From positions 1,488,001 through 1,552,000 of the forward strand of contig OZ176059.1 in assembly GCA_964247055.1 (NCBI GenBank): 64,000 bases of DNA. The letters are read 5' to 3'. Positions 1 to 11,176 of this stretch are shown here, one piece after another; position 1 is the stretch's first letter, and the number at the start of each line of letters is the position of its first letter. The notes under the pieces were generated by a model. It made no database searches, was not told the origin of the DNA, and saw nothing but the letters and a program-made list of their open reading frames with translations. The position numbers and the translations under genes were made by a program. The DNA comes from Paragordius varius (taxonomy: Eukaryota; Nematomorpha).

Positions 1-633
1 CATGTGTATTGTGTTACATGCATTTAAGGGAAAGTTTCAAAAAGTTGAATATTTAAGGATGGCGAGGTGATATTAACTAAGATATGTTAGAATCCTATAC
101 AATTTTTATAAAACTATAAGTAGAGACAAAATAATATTTGATAAAATTGAAAAGAATAGCAGCGATTGTCAAATATTTTAAACCGGTAAAAAGATTCAGG
201 AAAATGCTGTATGTAGATTATGCGAGGATAAAACAGGGTTTAACAGTCAAGCGCAAACTTAAAATGGTTTAAATGATATAGAAATCTAAAAAGATGGCCG
301 AAAATTTGTGAATAGATTTATATAATAGAGCTAATTATATTTTGTTACTCCCATTTATGCTAAATATATCTGCGCAGAATTTAGACTTCGAATATGGTTA
401 TTATATATTACTCGTTTTGTACGTAACTTTGTACTATAATACGGTTGTCATAATAATTTCCCAAAATAATTTTAGGGGTAAGAAGCTAATTTTAATCATA
501 TTATAATATTTATAGAACCCTATGCAAACAAATTAATTTTTCGCTATGCATAAAATTTTTTTTGATTCTAATCATTTTTTAATCCAATTTTTTTAAATTT
601 ATGATTTATTTAAAAATAAATTTGAAATTGTAA
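1..633. other. AT-rich intergenic stretch, nothing recognised
   Basis: No open frame, repeat family or structural motif could be supported here. It lies downstream of the TRMT112-like gene and presumably holds its 3' untranslated region and terminator. Confidence 0.5.
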
Positions 634-1083
634 TTATTTGTCATTTTTAACAAGCATATTTGGTATTCCTTTGTTTATTGGGAAAATATGGTTTGTTTCT
701 GGGCATATCAGTTCCCCTTCTTCTATATCAACCTATATATAATAATTTTATTATTACCTCAAAAAGAGCATGATGGACATTTTGTAGAAAGGCGTCGTCT
801 TTTTCAAAATTTTCTGGTTTCATTTCACTTAATGAATCACCGTATCCAAGCTAATATAATAACACACATTTCAAACTTGTTTTGCAGTTTTTACAAATAC
901 ACCCCAATCAAGTTTTTCTATCATTCGCACAACAAAATCAGAATTAAATTCGACTTCTGTCAATTTTGTTTCTTTAGCCTACAATTAACATATATAAATG
1001 TTTACCTTTAGCTCTAAGGGATAACCAGTTAACACTCCTTTAATGCATCTTGAAGTAAGCATGTTATGGGTTAACAATTTCAT
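634..1083 (-). CDS. TRMT112: TRMT112-like methyltransferase activator, four exons with micro-introns
   Basis: TRMT112 is a small zinc-binding partner that stabilises several tRNA, rRNA and release-factor methyltransferases. Splicing four exons (1083-1006, 978-877, 850-758, 732-634) gives an uninterrupted 124-residue protein, the usual family length. It opens MKLLTHNMLTS, matching the conserved family N-terminus. It contains EFNSDFVVRMIEKLDW near residue 36 and FLQNVHHALFEV near residue 80, and ends with CPETNHIFPINKGIPNML, the conserved second half of the domain. The three introns are 27 nt (979-1005), 26 nt (851-876) and 25 nt (733-757). Each begins GT, ends TAG and is phase 0. The first of the two zinc-site cysteines found in fungal Trm112 is not apparent, as in human TRMT112. 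Because of the introns no single frame shows more than a fragment of the gene. Family assignment is by recalled similarity to the human protein; I see no disabling change. Confidence 0.93.
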
Positions 1084-1529
1084 TGTTACGTTATTACGGG
1101 TGTTTAATTTTAAACTAGTGACTGAATATTATCATATTTGTTACATAAAACGGCAATTAATTATTTAAGTATTTTATTTTCATATAAACCATTTTGTGTG
1201 TTAAATAAATTTTTTAGACGAAAAGCAAATTTTTATTTTCAAAATATCACTCGAATATATTATAAATTCTATATAAAAAGGAACAATATTTTAATTTTAA
1301 ATTTTAGATGTGGTCTCAAAATGTCTCATATTTTTGTCCCTTTTTGAAAATGGCCCGATATTATTTTTTAATGTATGCTTATGGCATCAAAAAATATTTT
1401 CGAAAAATGTATACTTTGTTCTAAAAATCAATACAAAATTTTAGTGAAGCTTACGGCTATTTTGATATATAATGGAAACGGTAGATAAACGCTTTAAGAT
1501 ATTGAAAAACCATTCGTATTAAATTTATG
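1084..1529. other. Intergenic, upstream of TRMT112-like gene
   Basis: AT-rich sequence upstream of the minus-strand TRMT112-like start. It probably includes that gene's promoter, but no defined motif could be assigned. Short open frames here have no coding character. Confidence 0.4.
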
Positions 1530-2712
1530 TAAAATAGCAGAAAAAATCGTCACTTTGATAAGCCGATCCATCAACACCCCTAAATCGCTTCGGCAAATAG
1601 AACATGCTGTGTTTAGTGGGATAGGAGCAGTATATATTATAATTATCTCGAGTGCAGTAAATCCGTTAATATACTATATCGCCAATATAAGATTAATTCA
1701 AAATTTGCACTAATTAAAAAACGGGAATTGGCAATAAGACGTAGCAAAGTAATTTCTGCAAGAAAATAATCCGTCTCACGCGTACACCTTAAAACTGCTA
1801 TGATAGGATATTCTTCCGCATCCGCTGTATTCTCCGGACCTGGATCCATCCAACTATTACCCCTTCGCATCAATGGGGCACACGCTCGCACAATATTTTG
1901 GAAGAGTTTGAAAATGGCATGACAAATGGTTATCGCAAATGGCAATCAGTTTTGTAGCATGGCATTCATATATTACCTGACTTAAAGGCCAAATGTGTAG
2001 AAGCTGATGGAGAATAATAATAATAATTACATTATATGATATCACTATTTCGAGCGGTCATATCCGTAATCTATTTCGCCGTAGAACCCTGTCTGTGGCG
2101 TCCTCGCGTTTTAGGTTCAGTTTTGCCATGTCCCTCTTACCTGTATCTATCCATCACGTTTTAGGGCGTCCTTTTCCCCTCTTGCCTTTAACAAAAAAAT
2201 CATCAATATTTTTACCAATGTAATTATTATCTCTTCTTTCTACATGTCCGAACCATCTTAAACGATTTACCATCATCTTTTGCGTTACCGGTTTAATTTC
2301 CGTACTTCCTCTTATGTAGACATTCCTCACCTTGTCATTCCTCGTTACACCGCACATCAATCTAAGCATTCTCATTTTAGTAACCTCAAAGTGCCTTTCT
2401 TCTGATTTCTTTATTGCCCATGTCTGTGAGTTGATCATCATTGTTGGCTGTACAAGAGCACTGTAAATCTTACCCTTTACTTTTAGGTCAATATTTTTGT
2501 CGCACAAAACATTTAAGATCTTTTTATAATATGCCCAACTATTTCGAATTCTTAAATTAATATCATGCGTTAATGAACCATCTGCTGCTAAAATCGCTCC
2601 TAAATATTTTCATTCCTCCTGACATTTTAATACTTGAGTAAAATAATAATTAAATTCCCTTAAATTTTTTACAAAAAAAAACCGGTATAAACTTATGACT
2701 ACACTTGATACT
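1530..2712 (+). mobile_element. Degenerate mariner transposase, split by a LINE
   Basis: Plus-strand translations in shifting frames match the C-terminal half of a mariner transposase: a region like the usual 'STPKPL...VFSGIGAVYI', then remnants of the 'PPYSPDLAPSDYHLF' block near 1810-1880, then KAKCVEADGE near 1985-2010. The coding sequence is interrupted at 2011 by the 3' tail of a minus-strand LINE and appears to resume after 2640 with a C-terminal stretch resembling KLMTTLDTPYK (about 2670-2712), as in irritans-type mariners. There are several frameshifts and stops, so it is dead. The N-terminal half and terminal inverted repeats were not located. Confidence 0.7.
2011..2645 (-). mobile_element. 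3' end of a non-LTR retrotransposon (LINE) inserted in mariner
   Basis: Read on the minus strand this is the C-terminal part of a LINE reverse-transcriptase ORF: KYLGAILAADGSLTHDIN near 2610-2560, then an open stretch 2507-2154 containing PVTQKMMVNRLRWFGHVERR and GKRGKGRPKT, then REDATDRVLRRNRLRI and a stop near 2065. The 3' end is a short (ATT)n tail at about 2011-2030 abutting the mariner coding sequence. It is 5'-truncated, with a frameshift near 2150. The clade is probably RTE-like or a related apurinic-endonuclease LINE. The tail orientation and the split mariner show that the LINE is the younger insertion. Confidence 0.75.
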
Positions 2713-2916
2713 CCTTATAAATAAAGATATATTTGAAATAATTTCCTCTCTTATACATTTATTTAGTTGATTAGTATGTGATTTAATTTACACAATGATT
2801 TAAAAATTAAACGAAATAATGCAGATTTAACAAGTCTTAAACAACAATTATAATAAGATATGAATATAAATTCAAAAAATTTGAGCCATATTTCTTTCCA
2901 ATCTTTAAAATGGAAA

Positions 2917-3180
2917 TTATAGTGACAAAATGTAAAAACATAAAGACAAATATTTTATAAAAGACGATAATATTTCAAAACTTGATTATTTATACATAAA
3001 TTATATTTATTTCTGATTTTCATTAATTGTGTTACCAATTAACATTTCTATTCCTTTATCCGCAATTCAAAACGATAAACACAAAAAAGTTTTACATATG
3101 GTATTATGCAAAAAAATATGATTGCCTTTATATTTTTACATTTTGTCTTCATCTTTAAAATAATATTTTTACTGTATCTA
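2917..3180. repeat. Degenerate copy of the CAGTAAAA MITE
   Basis: The inverted arms resemble the abundant Tc1/mariner-like MITE of this window. The left arm has GACAAAATGTAAAAACATAA then AGACAAATATTTT, and the right arm has CCTTTATATTTTTACATTTT, GTCTTC and a terminal TTTTTACTGTA. It lies just downstream of the HS6ST stop codon. Confidence 0.6.
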
Positions 3181-3279
3181 TGCAAAAAATTATTTATATA
3201 ACAATAAATATGACAAATAATTATTTCAAAAAATTGGTTCCATCTTTCAATCTTAGTTCAACTGGCTAATTTAAGGTAG

Positions 3280-6200
3280 TTATTTGGTTTTAAGTTCTTG
3301 GGCTGTCTTCATTCGCGACAAACGATGTGTAAACAATTGTTGAGCGTATGCATAAAGTTTGAGGTCGAGTTTATTAGCTCGTCGTATGTACCGTCGGACA
3401 GCTTGTATCCGTGGACTATAATACGGACATACATGGATACCCCGACCAAGTAAGGTACTTATCGTAGTATCCAAATCATCAATATGGTGTGAAGCATGAT
3501 CTATGGGTGTACCTACGCCCCCATTTCTAAGTTCCACCCCAAAAGCATGGGAAAACAAGGCCTTAGTTCCATTTATATCCTCCAACAAACCAAAAAATTG
3601 AAAACGGTCTCGAAGATTGCGTTTAGCCGAAGCTAACATATCACGTTCAGCGGCTTTGATTTGCTCCCGACTAGGTGAGTAGATAATAAATGTATAATAT
3701 ATTGTACGATAAATGTTTGGTTTTTGTCAAAGAAACATTAAATAAATAGTATAACTAAATATTTTAATTTCAATAATCATAATGTAATTTCGTGCCGGTT
3801 GGCACTCATCGTATTGTCCTTATTTATTAAAGGTCACGGATCTTCAAATTGTATACATGACTCGAATACTCTAATAAATTAATATTGGGATTATAATTCA
3901 GTTATAATTGAATGAATTTATTAAAGTGAATTTTCGGTTACTACAAGTAATCTTTGTCAATCGTAAAAATAGAATTAAATATAAATTAGAATATAAATTA
4001 AAAATAGTAAAATTAGTTTATTTTTAAAAACACATATAATTCAATTTCGTTTTATATATACCATTTGCACTTCAAGAGTGTCCTTGAACAGTTTGGTCCT
4101 TGAACAGTTTAAGTGGTCCTTGAACAATTCAAGTTGGTCGTTAAAATTTAAATTTTGATTTAACCATAATTTTTCATTTATTTTTTAATTTTATTATTTA
4201 TAAACCTATTTTTTTATTTATTATATATTTATTCATTTTAAAATAAAAATTTTTATTGACAAACCACTTTTTTGTTTCAAACTATTTTTTTTCAATTGAA
4301 CAAAATTATTGACTTTTAAATGTTTTTAATAATAATTAATAACACAGAAAACTTATATCATTTCGAGTTAAAATCTTATAAATATCCAAAATTTTAAGAA
4401 TTTAATAAAGATATACTGTTTCTCAAAGATTATAAGTTGATTTCGATTTAAAATTTATAAATTATAGAAAATAGGTTAAAAACAATAAAATAGATAAATC
4501 ATTTACGTTTGATTGATAAAAATTAAAAACAAAACAGAAAAGTCAAAGGACCAACTTGAAGTGTTTAAGGACCAACTTGAAATGTTCAAGGACCAACTTG
4601 AACTGTTTAAGGACCAACTTGAAGTGTTCAAAGCTGTTCAAGGACCACCTTGAATTGTTCAAGGACCAACTTGAACTGTTCATGGATCAACTTGAACTGT
4701 TCAAGGACCAACTTGAACTGTTCAAGGACCATCTTGAACTGTTCAAGGACCACCTTGAATTGTTCAAGGACCAACTTGAAGTGTGGACACTCTTGAAGTG
4801 CAAATGGTATATCAAAAAATTTAAAATGGTTGAAAAACTAATTCCGATATTAATTGCCTTTTTTTGAATAATAATAATGGAAATACATGCGCTCACCCTT
4901 ATATATAATCCTAAGAAAATATTGGATCAAGATTTATTTATTATAAATTTAAATTGCCAATGTTGGGCAAACAGAGGCATAGCTATAGAAGGGGTACAGA
5001 TTTTACAAAATCTTGATTTTATTTCGAAAAATAGTATTTAAAAGAGCCATAATTTTAAATAATACAGATAAAATGACCCATTTAAGAGTTCGGTTTAAAA
5101 TTGATTTTTTAATACAAGGGGTCGCATGGAGAGGGAGCTGATGCCAGAAATGCAAGCTACGCCTCTGTGGATACATGCACTCTTTTAAAATAATCTAATG
5201 GCAAATTATTATTATCTGTAGAAAAACAGTTTTTAGGTGTTTTTTAATAGTTCACCAATATTGAACCGTATTTTGTAGTTAATAAAAAAGCCTCACATTT
5301 CTTTCAAAGATTTTCAGGCAGGTTCTTTAATATAATTCGGTACTGGATTATGGTCCAATTAAAATTTAGTAAAAGCATATCTGGTTTTGAAGCTAACATA
5401 TATACCCCAAAAACTTTTAAAGTTTCTTTGTTTGTTGTAAAGGGATTACTATTACGATTACAATACAATTATAAAAGCATAAAACAATCGATTATTGCTG
5501 AGGCTTAAAAAGGTTGTTATTAAATAAAAGTTATAAACTATGTGTACATTTAAAAAATATCCTGGAATTAAGCAGCAAAAAAATATTTTAATTCCAATTA
5601 TAAAGCATTATGCAAAATAAAATTAACCATCATCGTACCTGAGAGTTGAAGTGTTTACACACACATCCAAAACATATTGAGGATCACTCAAATGTTTTGT
5701 CATGCGATTGTTGGCCCAATTCGTAGGGCATGTCGCAAATTGTTTAATTGACAAAGGAACTAACGAATTACGTTTTCTTCCTTTTTGTTGGATTACAGTA
5801 GAAGTATTACTACGCTCTATGGTATCATTCCCACAAGAATTTGCAATATATTTGGGTGGTTTTTTAAGGATCATACTACTGATTTGAGTATCTAAAGCTC
5901 CATCTTGCCCAGATTGTGTCGGTGGGCAAAGAATGAACGATCCAGGCCAGGAAACCCCTTGTAAAACAGTGTTTGCATATTCACTCAAATACCGCATCAT
6001 CGGTTCACGCAACATAGTTATGTAATAGTATCTATGTACGTGTAGGTAGTATATACCATTTAGACTTCAAAATCACTTCTTGAAGACTTTAAATTCACCC
6101 TCGAACATTTGTAAATAAGTTTTTGGACTTAATGAAATCAATACTGATGTAAATTATTTCTTTATGACACAGATTTATAATTGTTTTGTATTATTTTATT

Positions 6201-7653
6201 TTTGACAAAATTTTATTTTTTATATATATCAAATATAGGTATTTTTTATTTTTAATATAAATTTATTTTTAGGGTAAATTTAAAACGTTCAGGATAAATT
6301 TGAGTGCATAAGGGTGAATTTAATATATTAGTCGTTGAAATATTCCAGTGTATAATTATATAATTGTAAAAAAGTTTGTTTTAAACATGGGAAAAAATAA
6401 AGTCAAAAACGGATATATCGATACTAACTTACGTGTACTTTAAACCCGTTAATAATTTTTTAATGTTTGTTAAATAAAAATTTAATTTTACAGTGATGTG
6501 AATCTTAAAAATTTGATTTTCACATATGTCCTTATAAAAAATAATTTTTATGCTTAATAATAAGGTTTAACCACCAAGGAATTTGAAATACAATATGTGG
6601 CCAAAACACTTTAAGTCCATTTTTTTGCACAAATAGAAAACTTTTTTTCGAAAAAAATTTTAAGAGTTACTAAATCACAATATATAAAAATTAATACTTA
6701 TAACTACCTAGATTCAGGATGGTATGATCGTTTAAGTCGTTTCTGTAATTTTTCGTAATACATTTTGCCACGTGGTTTTATTACACCCTTATGGTATTCG
6801 AGCCCGTATCTACGTAAGTAACTTCGTAAACTTTTTTGAATCTGGCTGTTGGAAAAAGCATTAAATCCATCATTTTCCTGATCAATATCATCATCATTGA
6901 TTGTTTTAGTTGTTTGATTATTATTTTGATTAGTTCTGTCAGCTTTTAAAACATTTTCGCCCCCGTTGGTCGTCAGTGAAGCGTTTAAATGTAATATAGA
7001 CCTTAAAGCTCCAACATAACCCGCAAATGGAAGACAATCCCTTGTTTGTACATATGTCGCATGAACACCACAGTATGACCAACCATGGGTAGCACGGGTT
7101 TGTAACCTTTAATATTTTGTTTTAAGAGCATGAAATTATTTTAGAAAATGGTAAAAAAAGATTAATTAAGTTGCAGAGATTTTTGGTATTAGTTAGCCCC
7201 GTTTTTAATTTCTAGTTTTTAAATCTAAAGGTGAAAATATCTGTATGTGGGCTCAATCAGAATCGCATTTTATATTAGTTTTTAGTTAGTATTAATTTAA
7301 TCTATGATTTGATAAAAAATATTTAAGTTTCATATACATCAAAAATGAAATAATTAATTTTAAGAAAAGCATTGAAAAGCTTCTTAAAAAATATTTTTTC
7401 CCACATTTGCTAATAAAGTATCTTTCAATTCATGGACGAGTTGGTTATACCCAATCAATTATGATTTTTTTAGTTAATATAGCTTAAAATATACTCTCCC
7501 CTGGTGTTCAAGTGTATGGTAAAATCTATTTTTCTCTATAAATTTTTCAAAAGACTATTTAAACAAATTTTTCTGAAGTTCATACAAGTATATTAATTTA
7601 TCCGATCTTGGTTGATGGTTCCCAACCTGTAAATTTTTTTATAAAAATTAAAA

Positions 7654-7698
<45 letters not shown>

Positions 7699-10600
7699 TG
7701 CTAAAGTCGATTCCGACTAACTGCAACATTGAAAATAAAGCTTCTCCATTCACTGCGATTTCCGGTTTTGGTGTTTAGGTCGGATAATGATTGGTTGGTT
7801 TCTTTAAGGATGTTATCCATCCAACGAGTTCGTCTTCTCCCTCTTTTTCAGGCACCACTCACTTTCTCCAGCATCAGTGATTTTTCAAGTGAGCTGGATC
7901 TCATGATGTGCCCGAAAAAGAAGAGTTTTTGCCGTGTTAAGCTGCCAAGAAGTGACATTTCTGGGTTAATTTTATTTAGAATGGTGGTGTTTGAAACTTT
8001 GTCTGTCCATGTTGTTTGGAGAAGTTTCCTCCATACCCATAATTCGAAAGAGTTTATTAGACGTTCATCATATTTTTTCAATGTCCAGCTTTCCCCCCCA
8101 TACATGAATGTGGGGAAAACTGTAGCTTTGATTAATCTGATTTTGGTTTGTAGTTTAATGTCATGTGACATCCAAATCCTGTTATATTTAAAAGTTACTG
8201 CTTTAGCAATAGCAATTCTTCGCTTTATTTCAGGCGTAGAGTTGTTCTCATTATTAATAATGCTACCTAAGTCGTGTAGCTGCTAACTGTTTCGATCTGG
8301 TTGCCGTTGAGGATTATTGGATTGGTTTGAGCCGGATTTATTTGCATGACTTTTGTTTTTTTGAAATTGATATTTAATTCAAATTTATTGCATTCAGTTG
8401 TAAACACTTGCAAGGCTTGCGATAATGTGTCTACACTGTCTGCGAATAAGACTGTATCATCCGCGTAGTGAACGGATGTAAGTAGGTTCCCACCTACGTT
8501 GCCGTAAGTTTGTGGGATATTTCTTATAATGCACTCCAGGTATGCGTTAAAAAGAATTGGTGATAAAACGCATCCTTGACGGAGGCCGACTTGTACCTTA
8601 CATGAGTCAGATATACCGTGAGGAGTAGATACTACAGCCGTGGAATTTGAATAAATTGAAAATATGATGTTGATTAAATGTGTTGACACTCCGAGTTGTT
8701 TTAGAGCTTTCCGTAGTTTATTGTGCTGGATGGAATCAAATGCTTTGGAAAAATCGACAAAGCACATATGCAATTCTTTGTTAAATTCTATGTGTTTCTC
8801 GATTATCCACCTCATGTTACATATCATCGGCATCCTCTACCTTTTCGAAAACCAGCCTGAATCGTGGATATCTCTGGGTCAAGAATGGAATTTAGACGAA
8901 ACTGTATTATTTTTAGAAAAACTTTGGACACCTGGTTTATGAGCGCTGTGGTGCAATAGTTGTCACACAATTCTGGGTTACCCTTTTTTAAAATCGGAAT
9001 CATAATGGATGTGCACCAATATCATATTTATCTTAGGCGATTTTAACTCAATCATCGGAACAGACAAAACACCTCCTATGACGGGCGGCATGGGCTTGGG
9101 CATAAAAAACGAGAGAGGAGACAGATTGATTGAAATTTGTGCTAACCATCGTTTCTTCGTCGCAAACAGATTTTTTAAACAGCCCAAACGACGTCTATAC
9201 ACATGGCGCTCCCCGTGTCAAAGATACCGTAACCAGATTGACTTCATATTAGGTATGGTAAAATACAAAAGTTCATTTCATAATGTCAAATGCCTACCAG
9301 GATCGGATTGCTACAGCGACCACAACCTATTGATCGCCAAACTCCGAATTAAATTACAACTTCCTATAACATCCAAACCCACAAGAACAAGATTAGATTA
9401 TGATACAATCGACGACAAGTTTAGCACCGCTTTATTAAATCGTTTCGATTGTCTTGATCATAATTCCGAAAACTATCAGGATATAAACTTTTTTTGGAAC
9501 GATATATATACAATCTGCCGAGACACAGCCGACGAATTCTTTTGGCCTCTCAAACGCAATAAACAAAAAATAAAATTGTCAACCAAAAGTCTCGAGATCG
9601 CAGAAAAACGTAAAGAATCCAAAATCAAATGCATATGGGATGAATACAAACAACTAAACAGTGAATTTCAGAAGAGTGCAAGAGAGGACACAAATAAGTA
9701 TTATGACCAACTATGTGAAAAATTAGAAACAGACGCCAAAAATAACCAAAACCTCTTTGCCCATGCAAACAATATTATTCCACACAAAAAAGTTTTTTTA
9801 TAAGGGACCTATGAGAAACGACAACAACTCAATCGTCACTGAAAAAGACGAAATTCGCAAACTATGGCACAAACATATAAACAAACTATACAATGTAAAT
9901 AACCCCCAAACTATTAACGAACTTACTAAACAAAAAGAACCACCTATTATGAAAGAAGAAGTGGAACTCGCTATAAAACACTCTAGCACCGGTAAATCAG
10001 AGGGCCACAAAGACATCCCTACTGAAATAATAAAATACATTCCAATCGATATACTCACCAAATTATTTCAAACCATATTTGAGATGGAAAATTCCTGAGG
10101 ATTGGTGCACACACATATATATATATATATATATAGGATTATAAATAAGACAGCCCGCGTAACTGGATAAAACAAGGTCCTATTATGAAACAACTTTGAA
10201 ATCCTATAACCGGTTTAAAAGTAAGGTTCAAAAATTAATTTAAACTACATTCCGGGCACTTTTTAACAATTATGCACTACTACCCATTTCTTTGCGAATA
10301 ATAACACTTCATATTTCGATTACATTTTAAAAATATAATCGATATAACTTTTATAAATTCGTATCAATATAAATATATTTTATACCAGCTATCATTAAGG
10401 CTTTGGAGTTGTAAATATTTCCTGTAACTTTTAGCACTCTCACCTTTTTTTGCCATCCATGGGTAAAGTAACGTTTTATTTATTATGCCAACAACTGGAT
10501 TAATTACCGTTATATCTTCATCATCTTCAATGGTTTGTTGGCGGCTTTGATAAAATAGGGTATTAGTAATAATTTCGTCTTGTTGTTTAAGGGACGACGA

Positions 10601-11176
10601 TCTAGGACATTGACAAATTTCTTGAGTGTTTTTACGGATAGTTCCACGGCCTTTTTTGCTTAACACTTCATTCGCATTATTTGTCGCCTTAAATTTGGCC
10701 TGACATGCGCAGGGCGGTAATGAGGCGATAGATTGTGTTAGAAATCGATTAAAACGACTCCCTCCCGTTTTTTGAATGTGAACGAAGGCTATGACATCCT
10801 TGGTGACATCAAATTTGACCGGGATAAATGGATCAATCAGGATTTTTGTTTCATCAGTTTTACTTATATTGTTATCAGATTTCGGCATTTCAACTTTTTC
10901 ATCATTTATACTAATATTGTCCTGAGATGCTATAATGAAAGGCAAAGTAGAGTTTATTAGGACAGTTGATAATAAGGGTTTTACATTTTTAATCTTTGCC
11001 ACAGATTTTGGATTTTTGTTATTACCTTTATTACTAGCGTTTGGTAGTTGTTTTCGTAAAGTTGGCTCTGGTTGAACCAAAACAGCATTGATGATTGGAA
11101 AGAATTGATTAGATAGCACAATTATGGTAATTAATAGATGATATAATATATATATTAATTTGGAATTGCTATTCAT
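3280..11176 (-). CDS. HS6ST: Heparan sulfate 6-O-sulfotransferase, four coding exons
   Basis: HS6ST is a Golgi type II membrane enzyme that transfers sulfate from PAPS to the 6-O position of glucosamine in heparan sulfate. The exons are 11176-10386, 7106-6708, 6031-5639 and 3670-3280; joined they give 1974 nt, 657 residues plus stop, with phases that agree at all junctions. Residues 8-30 form the hydrophobic signal anchor. The 5'-phosphosulfate loop HIQKTGGSRFNRFL is at 133-146, GWSYCGVHA is in exon 2, the 3'-phosphate motif LREPMMRYLSEY is at 404-415, and CPTNWANNRM and MLASAKRNL follow. It is longer than human HS6STs because of an N-terminal stem and insertions after the 5'-loop and in exon 2. 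The usual C-terminal tail is reduced. Introns (3279, 676 and 1968 nt) are loaded with mobile elements, including an RTE LINE in intron 1. A partial tandem copy lies upstream at 35602-37495. The family call is secure; the exact isoform is not. Confidence 0.95.
4058..4813. repeat. Foldback-like element, family B (GGTCCTTGAACA arrays), in HS6ST intron 3
   Basis: It starts TACCATTTGCACTTCAAGAG and ends with the inverse CTCTTGAAGTGCAAATGGTA. Inside each end are tandem units of about 21 bp: about three on the left (core AGTTGGTCCTTGAACA) and about eleven inverted ones on the right (core TGTTCAAGGACCAACTT, 4543-4790). The AT-rich centre has no coding sequence. Arms of unequal array length around a unique loop resemble Drosophila Foldback elements. 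Open frames over the right array are periodic artefacts of the 21-bp unit (heptad LFKDQLE). Confidence 0.85.
4814..5638. other. Remainder of HS6ST intron 3
   Basis: AT-rich intronic sequence between the foldback-like element and the exon 3 donor at 5638. I see no gene, RNA or recognisable repeat in it. Confidence 0.5.
6050..6352. repeat. Divergent foldback-like element in HS6ST intron 2
   Basis: The left end TATACCATTTAGACTTCA shares the family terminus and is followed by AAATTCACCCTCGAACA, the unit core of family A. Inverted GGGTGAATTT motifs lie near 6300-6330. The right terminus is decayed. It looks like an old or hybrid member of the same group. Confidence 0.5.
7107..7685. other. 3' part of HS6ST intron 1, duplicated at 35645-36205
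   Basis: Intronic sequence almost collinear with unit 2, ending in a (TA)n run at 7656-7685 that abuts the RTE LINE. No independent gene is seen. Confidence 0.6.
7686..10113 (-). mobile_element. RTE-type LINE with 5' inversion (twin priming), in HS6ST intron 1
   Basis: Two pieces of one LINE in opposite orientation. The 3' piece (9017-7686, minus) holds the reverse transcriptase: IPILKKGNPELCDNY, FVDFSKAFDS, GLRQGCVLSPILFNAY, the catalytic YADDTVLF, then LFFFGHIMRSSSLEK, and a stop at 7701 followed at once by a CAA-repeat tail. The 5' piece (9018-10110, plus) holds the endonuclease: FILGDFNSIIG, RRLYTWRSP, NQIDFIL and SDHNLLIAKL, then the linker up to KIPEDWCT. The protein would continue from KIPEDWCT directly into SIMIPILKKG of the other piece, so they are adjacent parts of one element. 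Both share GGTGCAC at the switch point (10104-10110 and 9017-9011). It is 5'-truncated inside the endonuclease. The RT piece also carries at least three frame breaks. The endonuclease pattern fits the RTE clade. Confidence 0.88.
10114..10385. other. 5' part of HS6ST intron 1 with (TA)n tract
   Basis: A (TA)n run at 10114-10135 flanks the LINE, followed by intron sequence that matches 36208-36222 and 36463-36707 of unit 2. Confidence 0.55.

Noticed and set aside
688-1011. Plus-strand 107-codon frame
   Set aside because: Antisense to the spliced TRMT112-like gene, which explains the region far better.
4543-4800. CRISPR array
   Set aside because: The repeats are contiguous with no unique spacers, occur as inverted arrays at element ends, and the genome is eukaryotic.
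4556-4867. Plus-strand open frame resembling a coiled-coil protein
   Set aside because: It reads straight through tandem 21-bp units of a foldback-like element; the heptads are an artefact of unit length. The same applies to 33333-33687, 55988-56173 and 58703-59023.
10772-10960. Plus-strand frame opposite HS6ST exon 1 (also 37097-37285)
   Set aside because: Antisense shadow of the HS6ST coding sequence.
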